Below, one piece after another: positions 9,354-17,628 of a stretch of 64,000 bases of DNA. A program made the translations under genes and the position numbers. The notes beneath the pieces are model-generated. The model did not search any database and was not told the origin of the DNA. It saw nothing but the letters and a program-made list of their open reading frames with translations. Numbering within the stretch: the first letter of the stretch is position 1; each line of letters begins with the position of its first letter. Source of the DNA: Mayfieldus sp038040285 (GTDB lineage Bacteria > Actinomycetota > Thermoleophilia > Solirubrobacterales > 70-9); NCBI GenBank assembly GCA_038040285.1, contig JBBPIN010000001.1, forward strand, positions 1 to 64,000, written 5' to 3'.

Positions 9354-10945
9354 TGGTGGTGCTGGTGGCGACGCGGATGCCGGGGTCGGTGACGGTCTCG
9401 ATGGCGCACGCGCGCCACGTAGCCGTCGATCACGTTGCCGGTCAGACCGTAGAGGCCGACGCGAGTGCCGTAGGTCTCCGACGGCCAGCGCGCCGCGCGG
9501 CGCATCGCCCGGTGCAGGCGGTGTCGCAGGTGCTGCCGCTTGCCCACGGTCCGCACCTGCAGCAGCTCGGTGGCCAGCAGGCCCGCGCGCGCGTTGAGAC
9601 GGACCGAGCGCAGGAAGGGACGCGCCTGGCGAACGAACGGCTGCAGCGACTTGACCCGGAGCAGCCGCCGCCGCGCGCTCGCCGCCAGCCGAAACTGATG
9701 GGCCAACCACGCGGCGGCCCAGGCGTGGCGCCTGCCGCCACTGCGCAGGAAGCGATGGATGCTGCGCCGCAGGGTGGGCGCCTCGACGCTCCCGCGCAGG
9801 GTCGAGGAGTAATTGGCCTCGGCGAATGCCCGCAGGGCCGGCGCCTGGCGACCAGCGAGCTTGCGGGTCTCGCGCAGGAACGCCCGGCGGGGCCGATAAC
9901 GGGCCGGGTGTCGCATCCAGTCGCCGGCTGTTGCCAGCGGCAGGAAGTTGAGATCCGACTGGTTGGCGGGATTGAAGAAGAACCCCTGCACGTGGCCGAC
10001 GACGTTGGGTCGGCGCGCGTAGGGACCGAGGAACACGCGTGAGGGCCAGGAACCGGGAGGGCTGAGAATGTCGTTGGCGGTCCAGTTCTCCCACACGATC
10101 GGCGCCCGCCCGACCAGGCTCCCGTAGGCGTCGGCATCGGCGGGGGTGAATGGGCGCGACTCGGTGGTGGCTCCGGTCCACATCACCTCGACGCCGGGCG
10201 CCAGCCTGCCCCGCAAGCCGCGCAGGTACTCGCTGTCGTCGCTCCCGTCGTAGTCGGAGGTCACAGTCAACAGCCGCGCCGAGGGGTCGAGGTCGAGCAA
10301 CCTCGCGTAGAGCCGGTTGAGCAGATCGGCGTTGGCGGCCCCGAAGGCGCGATCGCCCTCCCCGTAGGCGGCGTCGTCGGCCGCGCAGCTGAACTCGCGA
10401 CGCACGTCGTCGAAGCTGACCATGAACGCGTCGGACCCCGCCTGGCGGAAGGGCTCGAACTTGCCCAGCAGCTGTCGCAGGTCGGCGTCGTTGGAGAAGC
10501 AGATCGGCGGGCTTGGCGAGGTACCTGGAGGGGCGGCATCGCCGGGGCTGGAGACGGCCGCGGCGGCGGGGCTGACGTTGGGAATCCACTCGATGCCCAA
10601 CCGCGTGGCCAGCCACACCTCCGAGCCGAAGGAGGCCTGCTGGTCTGGCGGATATGGGTCGCGCCAGAGGGTGCGCTGGTAGGGGTCGCCCTTGGGTGCA
10701 TGGACGTAGGCGTTGAAGCCGTTGTGGGCCATGAAGCGCAACAGCCGCCGACGTTGCGCGGAGTTGAAGTGGGGCCCGTACTGGCCCTGGATCACGCCGC
10801 GCCACTCAAACGGCGAGGCGGCGGGGGCCGGGAGCGGGTCCAGCGCGTCCCCGAGAGCGAGTGAGGTGATCGCGCACAGGATCGCGAGCCCCAGTGCCCG
10901 CACCGGCCCAGGCCGTCTCCACCGCGAGCGCGCGGGCGGGCTCAT
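9350..10945 (-). CDS. Secreted GH84-type beta-N-acetylglucosaminidase-like protein
   Basis: A 531-residue protein with an N-terminal signal-like helix (residues 15-33) and a catalytic domain matching glycoside hydrolase family 84 (O-GlcNAcase/hyaluronidase type). Marks: GVIQGQYGPHF at 50-60, NGFNAYVHAPKGDPYQR near 75-91, WRDPYP, and the adjacent catalytic aspartates D179-D180 in MVSFDDV. Later IVWENWTANDI and GFFFNPANQSDLN match the substrate-binding segments. The C-terminal 150 residues are Arg/Ala rich and unassigned. GH84 enzymes use substrate-assisted catalysis on N-acetylhexosaminides. Its place between prmC and Sua5 is unusual. Confidence 0.82.
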   Translation of the reverse strand: MSPPARSRWRRPGPVRALGLAILCAITSLALGDALDPLPAPAASPFEWRGVIQGQYGPHFNSAQRRRLLRFMAHNGFNAYVHAPKGDPYQRTLWRDPYPPDQQASFGSEVWLATRLGIEWIPNVSPAAAAVSSPGDAAPPGTSPSPPICFSNDADLRQLLGKFEPFRQAGSDAFMVSFDDVRREFSCAADDAAYGEGDRAFGAANADLLNRLYARLLDLDPSARLLTVTSDYDGSDDSEYLRGLRGRLAPGVEVMWTGATTESRPFTPADADAYGSLVGRAPIVWENWTANDILSPPGSWPSRVFLGPYARRPNVVGHVQGFFFNPANQSDLNFLPLATAGDWMRHPARYRPRRAFLRETRKLAGRQAPALRAFAEANYSSTLRGSVEAPTLRRSIHRFLRSGGRRHAWAAAWLAHQFRLAASARRRLLRVKSLQPFVRQARPFLRSVRLNARAGLLATELLQVRTVGKRQHLRHRLHRAMRRAARWPSETYGTRVGLYGLTGNVIDGYVARVRHRDRHRPRHPRRHQHHH

Positions 10946-11793
10946 CGCCGGCCCAACACGACCCGTTCGATCCCAGCCAGATCGGCGCGGGCCTCGGTCT
11001 CTCCGTAACCGGCTTCTGCGAGCAGCGCGGCGACCGCCGCGGCCTGGCCGGCGCCGACCTCGAGCGCGATGACGTCCGCCACCTGCCCGCCGCTATCGGT
11101 TCGATCGGCAATCGCCGCCAGCAGCTCGCGGATCGCCGCCAGACCGTCGGTGCCGGACAGCACTGCCTCACGAGGCTCCCACTCCCGTATCTCGGGATCC
11201 AGCCGGTCCCAATCCCCTTCGGCGACATAGGGAAGGTTGGCAAGCAGCAGATCGAACTCCCCGTCGGGGAGCGTCCCCTCGAAGAAGGCGACCCGCCCGG
11301 AGAGGCCGAGTCGATCGGCGTTGGCTCGCGCGACCTCCAGCGCCGCGGCCGAGCTGTCGCTGGCGGTCAGCTCGACGCCGGGCAACTCGGCGGCGAGCGC
11401 GAGGGCCACCGCTCCGGAGCCGGTGCCGACCTCGAGCGCTCGTCGCGGCCGCAGCTCGAGGCCGACCTCGACCAGCAGCTCGGTCTCCGGGCGCGGGATC
11501 AGCACCCGGCGGTCAACCTCCAGCTCCAGGTGACGGAACCACTTTCGCCCCAGGATGTAGGCGACCGGCTCGCGCCGCAGCCTCCGCCGCACCATCTGGC
11601 CGAACGCCCGGCCTGCAGGCGGCGCAAGCGGCGCCTCCGGCTCGGCGAGCAGGCGCTCGCGATCGGTTCCGGCCGCCGCAGCCAGAAGCAACTCGGCGTC
11701 GAGGCGCGGCGAGTCGACCCCTGCCGCGGAGAGCGCATCGACCGCGGCGCCGAGAGCGTCCCCGATCGAGTCCACGGTCCGCACCGGGCTCAC
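10942..11793 (-). CDS. prmC: Peptide chain release factor N5-glutamine methyltransferase
   Basis: A 283-residue class I SAM methyltransferase that methylates the GGQ glutamine of release factors. After an N-terminal helical domain, the SAM loop is EVGTGSGAVALALA at 121-134. The catalytic motif reads NLPY at 186-189, a Leu-for-Pro variant of NPPY. YILGRKWFRHLELEVDRRVL is the typical linker. It lies two bases downstream of prfA, its substrate gene. The start is GTG at 11793. Confidence 0.94.
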   Translation of the reverse strand: MSPVRTVDSIGDALGAAVDALSAAGVDSPRLDAELLLAAAAGTDRERLLAEPEAPLAPPAGRAFGQMVRRRLRREPVAYILGRKWFRHLELEVDRRVLIPRPETELLVEVGLELRPRRALEVGTGSGAVALALAAELPGVELTASDSSAAALEVARANADRLGLSGRVAFFEGTLPDGEFDLLLANLPYVAEGDWDRLDPEIREWEPREAVLSGTDGLAAIRELLAAIADRTDSGGQVADVIALEVGAGQAAAVAALLAEAGYGETEARADLAGIERVVLGRR

Positions 11794-11795
11794 GA

Positions 11796-12878
11796 TCAGC
11801 CGGAGCCCGACTCGCCGTCAGCCTGGGCTTCGAGGCGCAGGCGCTTTTCCTCCGCGGCCAGCTCGTCGCTGAACTCGTCCAGCTCTCCGTTCAGCACCCC
11901 GTCGAGGTTGTGAGAGGTGTGCTTGACGCGGTGGTCGGTGACCCGACCCTGGGGGAAGTTGTAGGTGCGGATTTTTTCCGAGCGCTCGCCGCTGCCGACC
12001 TGGGCGCGGCGCTCCGACGCAATCTCGGCCTGCTGCTCGGCGAGCTTCTGCTCGAGGATGCGGGCGCGCAGCACCCGCATCGCTCGCTCGCGGTTTTGAA
12101 GCTGAGACTTCTCGTCCTGCATCGAGACCGCGATGCCGGTTGGCTTGTGCGTGATCCGAACCGCCGAGTCGGTGGTGTTGACCGACTGGCCTCCCGGGCC
12201 GGAGGAGCGGAAGGTGTCGATCTGCAGCTCGTTGGGGTCCACCTGCACCTCGACCTCCTCGGCCTCCGGAAGTACGGCAACCGTCGCCGTGGAAGTGTGG
12301 ATGCGCCCCTGCGACTCAGTCTTCGGCACGCGTTGGACGCGGTGGGTCCCCCCTTCGTACTTGAACACCGAGTAGGCGCCGTCGCCCTTGATCGCGAAGG
12401 TGACCTCCTTGAAGCCGCCGACCTCGGCCGGGGACTGCGACAGCACCTCGGTCGCAAAGCCGCGCTGCTCGGCGTAGCGGGTCAGCATCTTGAACAGGTC
12501 GCCGGCGAACAGTGCCGCCTCGTCGCCGCCGGTGCCAGCGCGGATCTCGACCAACACGTTCTTGGCGTCATTGGGATCTCGCTCGACCATCGCCAGTCGG
12601 ATCTCCTCCTCGAGCTGCTCGAGCCGGGCGGGCGCCTCCTCGACCACGCTGCGCAGCTCCGGGTCGTCGCCGTCCTCGGCCAGCAGCTCCCGCGCCCCCT
12701 CGAGATCGTCGCGCAGCGTCCGGTACTCGCGGGCAAGACCGTGGGCCGGCTCGAGCTCGCGGTACTCGCGCCCGACCTCGGCGTAGCGCTCCCGGTCGCC
12801 GATTACGGCCGGGTCGGACATCTCGCGCTCCAACTCGGCGAAGCGCGCCTCGATCTGTTTCACCAGCCGCTCGATCAT
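11796..12878 (-). CDS. prfA: Peptide chain release factor 1
   Basis: A 360-residue class I release factor that reads UAA/UAG stops. The tripeptide anticodon region is RVPKTESQGRIHTST, with PKT at 185-187 marking RF1 rather than RF2. The peptidyl-tRNA hydrolysis motif GPGGQSVN has GGQ at 229-231. The N-terminal domain is a charged coiled coil. The partner methyltransferase prmC follows immediately. Confidence 0.97.
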   Translation of the reverse strand: MIERLVKQIEARFAELEREMSDPAVIGDRERYAEVGREYRELEPAHGLAREYRTLRDDLEGARELLAEDGDDPELRSVVEEAPARLEQLEEEIRLAMVERDPNDAKNVLVEIRAGTGGDEAALFAGDLFKMLTRYAEQRGFATEVLSQSPAEVGGFKEVTFAIKGDGAYSVFKYEGGTHRVQRVPKTESQGRIHTSTATVAVLPEAEEVEVQVDPNELQIDTFRSSGPGGQSVNTTDSAVRITHKPTGIAVSMQDEKSQLQNRERAMRVLRARILEQKLAEQQAEIASERRAQVGSGERSEKIRTYNFPQGRVTDHRVKHTSHNLDGVLNGELDEFSDELAAEEKRLRLEAQADGESGSG

Positions 12879-12906
12879 GCCCAGCGAAGGCTAGGCCACG
12901 ACAGAG

Positions 12907-13905
12907 CTAGGCGACGATCTCGATCGGCTGCTCGGCGGCGGCCTGCTCGGGCGTCTCGACCGCGAGCACCGCCTCCAGCGCCGCGATCGCGACCTCGAGT
13001 TGCTGCTCGTCGGGCTCGCGAGTGGTGAGGTTCTGAAGCATCAGCCCCGGCCACATCAACGCTCGCACCCAGCGCTTGCGGCGGTTGCGCCCCGCCCACT
13101 TGATCACCTCATATGAGAGCCCGGCGATCAGGGGGATGCCGAGGATCCGGGAGGCCAACAGCCAGTACCAGGCCGGGAGCCCGATCGGCGCGAAGACGAA
13201 GATCGCCAGCACCATCACGATCAAGAGGAAGCTGGTCCCGCAGCGAGGATGCAGGCGCGAGTAGAGCTTGGCCCGCGCCGGGATCAGGCGATCCTCGGCC
13301 TCGTAGCAGGAGATCGTCTTGTGCTCGGCGCCGTGGTACTCGAACACGCGGCGCAGGTCTCCCAAGCGGCTGATCAGGGCGATGTAGCCGATGAAGATCA
13401 CGGTCCGCAAACAGCCCTCGACGAGCCAGAACAGCGCCGCGGAGCCGAGCTGGTCCTTGATCAAGCTGGTCGCTCCGACCGGGATCACGAAGAAGAGCCC
13501 GATCGCCAGCACCAGCGAGAGCGCGATCGTCAACCCCCAAGTGAAGCCCCCAATCTGCTCCTGCTCTTCGGGGTCGAGCTGGGCGTTGGCGGAGATCGCA
13601 AGAGCGCGAAAGCCGATCTTCATCGACTCGGCGAGGGCAACGACGCCGCGGATCACCGGCAAGCGCCAGACGCGGTGGCGCTTTGCCCAGGAGACCAGCG
13701 GCTCTGAAGTCACCTCGATCTCGCCCTCCGGTTCGCGCACCGCCACCGCCCAGACCGAGACGCCGCGCATCATCACTCCTTCGAGCACCGCCTGACCGCC
13801 AACCGGGGCGTCGCGCTTCGCGACCAGGGCCCCGTCGGGCATGCGCATGGTTGCCGAACCTGCGTCCGACCCTCTGCCGTCGAGCCCCGCTCCCGGGCCT
13901 GGCAT
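12907..13905 (-). CDS. DUF1385 membrane protein
   Basis: A 332-residue DUF1385 protein (YqhQ-like). The family opens with VGGQAVLEGVMMRG at 36-49 and has a conserved EYHGAEHKTISCYE block and RLHPRCGTSFLLIVM in the middle. About four membrane segments follow. The family function is unknown, but it commonly sits beside prfA, prmC and rpmE in actinobacteria and firmicutes, as here. The C-terminal tail after the last helix is acidic and Ala-rich. Confidence 0.92.
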   Translation of the reverse strand: MPGPGAGLDGRGSDAGSATMRMPDGALVAKRDAPVGGQAVLEGVMMRGVSVWAVAVREPEGEIEVTSEPLVSWAKRHRVWRLPVIRGVVALAESMKIGFRALAISANAQLDPEEQEQIGGFTWGLTIALSLVLAIGLFFVIPVGATSLIKDQLGSAALFWLVEGCLRTVIFIGYIALISRLGDLRRVFEYHGAEHKTISCYEAEDRLIPARAKLYSRLHPRCGTSFLLIVMVLAIFVFAPIGLPAWYWLLASRILGIPLIAGLSYEVIKWAGRNRRKRWVRALMWPGLMLQNLTTREPDEQQLEVAIAALEAVLAVETPEQAAAEQPIEIVA

Positions 13906-13935
13906 CAGACTTCGCCCTCCCTAGGGCTCAGGGCT

Positions 13936-14151
13936 CTACTTCCCGGCCTTGGACCGTTTTGCGGCGCGGCGCTGGAAGCGCTCAACCCGTCCTCCGGTGT
14001 CGACCAGCTTCTGCTTGCCCGTGTAGAAGGGATGGCACGCCGAGCAGAGCTCCACGTGGAGGTCCGGCTTGGTGGACCGCGTGTAGAACTGGTTTCCGCA
14101 CGAGCAGTGCACGTTCGCGAGCACGTACTCCGGATGGATCGAGGCCTTCAT
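13936..14151 (-). CDS. rpmE: 50S ribosomal protein L31, zinc-binding type
   Basis: A 71-residue L31 of the zinc-binding type: cysteines at 16, 18, 36 and 39 (VHCSCGN and ELCSACHPFYTG). The zinc-free paralogue would lack these. The C-terminus is Lys/Arg rich for 23S rRNA contact. It lies upstream of the DUF1385, prfA and prmC genes in the same direction. Confidence 0.97.
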   Translation of the reverse strand: MKASIHPEYVLANVHCSCGNQFYTRSTKPDLHVELCSACHPFYTGKQKLVDTGGRVERFQRRAAKRSKAGK

Positions 14152-14193
14152 CGTCTCTTCAGTCTAGCGACGGCCCACCGGCTGCCAACCGCC

Positions 14194-14823
14194 TCACGGC
14201 CGCAGGCCCTCGAGCAATGACTGAAGGGTGGCCGCCACCTCGACCCGCATCGCCGCCGGGTCCTCGGCCCGGGCGACCACCATCGCCGCCTCGTCGAGGG
14301 CGCCCATCAGCACGTGCGCGAGCGGCTTCACCGGCTGCGGGGCGATCGCCCCCGCGTCGATCGCGCTCTGAAGGGTCAGCTCGATCAATCCCAGACCGTG
14401 CTCGGCTGCGATCTCGCGCCAGCGTTCCCAGCCCAGGACAGCAGGGGCGTCGAGCAACACGATCCGCTGCACCTCGGGCTCGAGGCAGGCGTCGAGGAAC
14501 ATCTCGGTTCCGGCCCGCATCGCCTCCAGCGGATCGGTGGCGCCAAGCGCCGCGGAGGCGATCCGCTCGGCCAGCTCCTGCTCGATCTGCTCGTAGACCG
14601 CCGCGAGCAGCTCGCGCTTGCCACCGAAGTGGTGGTACAGGGCCCCACGGGTGAGCCCGGCGGCGCGGACGATCTCCTCGGTGCCGACCTCGGCGTAGCC
14701 GCGCTTGGCGAACAAATTGCGCGCCGCGCCTATCAGCGCGTCCCGGGTGGCCTGCGAGCGCTCGGCCTGACTGCGCCGGCTCGCCCCACCTGGGGTGCCG
14801 CTTCCCTCCTCCTTGACTTTCAT
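14194..14823 (-). CDS. TetR family transcriptional regulator
   Basis: A 209-residue TetR repressor. The helix-turn-helix covers about residues 38-66 (GYAEVGTEEIVRAAGLTRGA, then LYHHFGGKRELL). The ligand-binding C-terminal half includes VLLDAPAVLGWERWREI, common in a TetR subgroup near hydrolase genes. It is divergent from the alpha/beta hydrolase at 14903, and repeated GTATG half-sites lie between them, so it most likely controls itself and the hydrolase. Confidence 0.93.
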   Translation of the reverse strand: MKVKEEGSGTPGGASRRSQAERSQATRDALIGAARNLFAKRGYAEVGTEEIVRAAGLTRGALYHHFGGKRELLAAVYEQIEQELAERIASAALGATDPLEAMRAGTEMFLDACLEPEVQRIVLLDAPAVLGWERWREIAAEHGLGLIELTLQSAIDAGAIAPQPVKPLAHVLMGALDEAAMVVARAEDPAAMRVEVAATLQSLLEGLRP

Positions 14824-14864
14824 ACTGATTGTATGTTATTACCTACCGTCTGTATGTAACTACC
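14821..14864. promoter_or_regulatory. Probable TetR operator
   Basis: CATAC-N5-GTATG at 14821-14835 overlaps the tetR start codon. TGTATGTTATTACC (14830-14843) is repeated as TGTATGTAACTACC (14851-14864) exactly 21 bases, two helical turns, further on. This AT-richer stretch lies between divergent tetR and hydrolase genes, where an autoregulatory operator is expected. Confidence 0.6.
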
Positions 14865-14902
14865 ACGACCGGACGCGATCCGCGTTCCGACAGGAGGCCA
14901 GG

Positions 14903-15754
14903 ATGATCCGCAGCGAAGAGGTCCAACTTCCGCAGGGCACAGTCCGCTACCGGGAGCTTGGGGAAGGTGAGCCGATCGTCTTCGTGCACGGATTTCTCGT
15001 CGACGGCCGACTGTGGACCGGAACCGCCGAAGCGCTCTCGGCGACCCACCGCTGCATCCTTCCGGACTGGCCGATGGGCGCCCACCGGGTGGCAATGAAC
15101 GCCGACGCCGACCTCTCCCCTCCCGGGATCGCCAACCTGATCGCCGACTTCCTCGAGGCGCTCGATTTGAGCGGCGCGACAATCGTCGGCAACGACAGCG
15201 GCGGCGCGATGTCGCAGGTCCTGGCCACACGACGTCCGGAACGGATCGGGCGCCTGGTGCTGACCAACTGCGACACCCACGACAACTTCCCGCCCTCGAT
15301 CTTCAAGGCGATGCCGCCGCTGGCCAAGCTGCCCGGAGGGATGACGGTTTTGGGACTGCCCTTCCGGATCGGCGCGATTCGCCGGGCGGCATTTGCCCCC
15401 TTTGCGAAGACCAAGATCCCTGGGGAGCTGATCGACAGCTGGATGGAGCCAGGGCAGAGCGACGCCGGCGTGAGGCGGGACACCGCGAAGCTGACCGCGG
15501 GCATGAACAAGCGCTACACGCTCGAGGCGGCCGAGCGGCTGGCCGACTTCGATCGACCGACGCTGTTCGCCTGGGCGCCCGAGGACCGCATCTTCAAGCT
15601 CTCCTACGCGGAGCGGCTGGCGGAGACGATCCCCGATGCGACGATCGAGACGATCTCCGACGCCAAGACCTTCGTGCCGCTCGATCAGCCCGCGCGGCTG
15701 GCGGAGCTGATCGGGGCCTTCGTCGGTGCTCCAAGCCGTGCGCCTCAAGGCTGA
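14903..15754 (+). CDS. Alpha/beta hydrolase with aspartate nucleophile elbow
   Basis: A 283-residue alpha/beta hydrolase. The oxyanion segment VFVHGFLVDGRLW starts at residue 27. The nucleophile elbow is VGNDSGG with D98 as the nucleophile, as in haloalkane dehalogenases and epoxide hydrolases rather than serine esterases. The position where the catalytic His is expected reads DAKTFVPLDQP, so a Thr seems to replace His. The start is the ATG at 14903 behind AGGAGG (14892-14897). It is divergent from and probably repressed by the TetR gene. Substrate unknown. Confidence 0.88.
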   Translation: MIRSEEVQLPQGTVRYRELGEGEPIVFVHGFLVDGRLWTGTAEALSATHRCILPDWPMGAHRVAMNADADLSPPGIANLIADFLEALDLSGATIVGNDSGGAMSQVLATRRPERIGRLVLTNCDTHDNFPPSIFKAMPPLAKLPGGMTVLGLPFRIGAIRRAAFAPFAKTKIPGELIDSWMEPGQSDAGVRRDTAKLTAGMNKRYTLEAAERLADFDRPTLFAWAPEDRIFKLSYAERLAETIPDATIETISDAKTFVPLDQPARLAELIGAFVGAPSRAPQG

Positions 15755-15792
15755 CGGAAGCTCTAAGTGGCGGTTGTGGACTGAACAGGTTG

Positions 15793-15839
15793 CTAGTTGC
15801 TGGTTGCTAGGGCAACGGACCCAATCCCCGAGCAACTAG
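15793..15839. terminator. Candidate bidirectional hairpin between convergent genes
   Basis: CTAGTTGCT (15793-15801) pairs perfectly with AGCAACTAG (15831-15839), between the convergent ends of the hydrolase and ETF-QO genes. The arms are built from GTTGCTA-like heptamers (15790-15811) and inverted CTAG-containing units (15831-15850). There is no U-run. Confidence 0.45.
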
Positions 15840-15857
15840 GAACTAGGAACGAGCTAC

Positions 15858-17552
15858 TTAGGTTTCTTGATACAGGGGGCCGTCGCCGCCCTCGGGGAGG
15901 GTGAGGCGGCCCCCCTTGGCGGTGATCCCGCCGCACTGGATGCAGTTGGAGGCGGTGACGTTGACGTCGACCTCGGCAGCGCCGTTCTCGAGCTGTTCGT
16001 CGGGGATCTCGTAGACCTGCGCCGGGCACATCGAGACCCATGCCTGTGCGACCTCGCGCGGGACGTGGGTCTGGACGCGGACGTGGTTGGGCGCGTCGTC
16101 GCGGGTCGCGTTGCCCGAGAGGAAGACCGAGGAGAGCTTGTCGAAGGTGTACTCGCCGTCGGGCGCCGGATACGCCTCCTGCGCTCCGTCGATTTCGACC
16201 GGGGCCTCGGCGTCGTCCTCGTTTTTCCAGTGCCCGGCCGGGAAGGCGCCGCGTGTCAGCACCATCGCGCTCCCCATCGCACCGCCGAACAGCAGCCCTC
16301 TGGAGAGCGGCTGGCGCATGTTGCGCGAGCGGTAGAGGTCCTTCTCGATCACCGAGTTGTGGACCTTCTCGTCGTAGGCCTCGAAGTTGACCGAGTCCTT
16401 CTTCAGCGCCTCGACGATCGCCTCGGCGGCGTACATGCCGGCGTGCATCGCGTAGTGGATCCCCTTCAGCTCGGCGATGTTGACCATTCCGGCGTTGTCG
16501 CCGGCGATCACCATCCCCGGCACCGCGAGGCGCTTGGGCATCGACCAGTAGCCGCCCGAGGGGATCGTCTTCGCGCCCCAGGCGACCCGCTTGCCGCCCT
16601 CCAGGATCTTGCGCACGAAGGGATGCGTCTTGAGCAGCTGCAGGGCATCGTGGGTGGAGAAGGTGGCGTCGGTGGTCTCGAGCCCAACCACCAACCCGAT
16701 GCAGACCTTGTCCTCGCCCATCGGGTAGATGAAGCTGCCACCGGCCTCCTTCCACTTGGCGCCCCAGCGCAGCGGCCAGCCGAGCGTGTGGATCACCCTG
16801 TCGAGGGGCTTCTCCACCTCCCAGACCTCCTTCACGCCCAGCTCCCAGCACTGCGGGTCGGCGCCGTGGAGGTCGAAGTAGTCGAGTGCCGCGTAGGTGA
16901 GATGCCCGATCGTCCCCTCGGCGAGCACGGTCGCCTTCGCGACCACGTCGGAGCCGGGCTCGAAGTTGGACAGCTCCTCCCCGTCGCGGCCGCGGCCGCG
17001 GTCACCGGAGCGCACGCCGCGAACGATGCGGTCCTCGACCAACAGCTTGGTGGCGGCGGTCTCGGCGAGGATGTAGACGCCAGCCTCCTCGGCCTTCTCG
17101 CCGAGAAAACGGCCCAGCTTCGCGACCGAGGTGACGTAGTTGCCGTGGTTGCGGAAGTTGGGCGGCATCGGCACCACCGGCGCGGCGTGGCTCTTGGTCA
17201 GGAAGTAGACGGCGTCCTTGGTCACCTCCTGGTAGACCGGCCAATCAGAGGGGTCGAGATCGGGGAACAGCTCCCGCATCGCCGAGGGCCGCATGTTGGC
17301 CCCGGAGAGCAGGTGCGCCCCAGGGACCTTGCCCTTCTCGATTACCGCCACCGGGACCTCGCCCAGCTTCTCGGTCAGCTCGGGCTCGTCCTCGAGCAGC
17401 TGCATCAGCTTGATAGCGCAGGCGAGGCCCGCCGGGCCGCCGCCGACGATTGCGACGCCGACCTCGATCCGGTCGTCGGGCGCGTCGGTTGGCGGGCCAA
17501 CGACGTCGGCGGAGTCAAAGGGCGGTGGGAATTGCTGTGGAGCTACTGCCAT
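15858..17552 (-). CDS. Electron transfer flavoprotein-ubiquinone oxidoreductase-like protein
   Basis: A 564-residue FAD protein that passes electrons from reduced ETF to the quinone pool. The FAD loop VAIVGGGPAGLACAIKL is at 33-49, PGAHLLSGANM and AGDNAGMVNIAELKGIHYAM are family marks, and the C-terminal domain holds the iron-sulphur ligands. Only three of the four usual cysteines are present: C509 (CPAQVYE), C537 and C540 (NCIQCGG). The fourth position is Ile543 instead of Cys. It lies downstream of etfA and etfB in the same direction. Confidence 0.92.
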   Translation of the reverse strand: MAVAPQQFPPPFDSADVVGPPTDAPDDRIEVGVAIVGGGPAGLACAIKLMQLLEDEPELTEKLGEVPVAVIEKGKVPGAHLLSGANMRPSAMRELFPDLDPSDWPVYQEVTKDAVYFLTKSHAAPVVPMPPNFRNHGNYVTSVAKLGRFLGEKAEEAGVYILAETAATKLLVEDRIVRGVRSGDRGRGRDGEELSNFEPGSDVVAKATVLAEGTIGHLTYAALDYFDLHGADPQCWELGVKEVWEVEKPLDRVIHTLGWPLRWGAKWKEAGGSFIYPMGEDKVCIGLVVGLETTDATFSTHDALQLLKTHPFVRKILEGGKRVAWGAKTIPSGGYWSMPKRLAVPGMVIAGDNAGMVNIAELKGIHYAMHAGMYAAEAIVEALKKDSVNFEAYDEKVHNSVIEKDLYRSRNMRQPLSRGLLFGGAMGSAMVLTRGAFPAGHWKNEDDAEAPVEIDGAQEAYPAPDGEYTFDKLSSVFLSGNATRDDAPNHVRVQTHVPREVAQAWVSMCPAQVYEIPDEQLENGAAEVDVNVTASNCIQCGGITAKGGRLTLPEGGDGPLYQET

Positions 17553-17577
17553 TGCGAGTCACTCGTCACTTGTCATT

Positions 17578-17612
17578 CGTCATTCGGGCTTCGGGATAAA
17601 CCTCGAATGACG
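17578..17612. terminator. Hairpin of CATTCGT heptamers between etfA and ETF-QO genes
   Basis: CGTCATTCG (17578-17586) pairs perfectly with CGAATGACG (17604-17612) around a 17-base loop. The left arm belongs to a run of heptamers (CACTCGT, CACTTGT, CATTCGT, CATTCGG). Within the same-direction gene pair it could attenuate transcription or be a neutral repeat. Confidence 0.4.
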
Positions 17613-17628
17613 ATTGACGAATGAGGAA

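Noticed and set aside
15867..17624. A 585-codon plus-strand open frame opposite the ETF-QO gene
   Set aside because: It is a GC-rich antisense shadow. The minus strand encodes a complete ETF-QO-like protein with FAD and cysteine motifs, and the plus-strand product is low-complexity Arg/Leu/Gly/Val.
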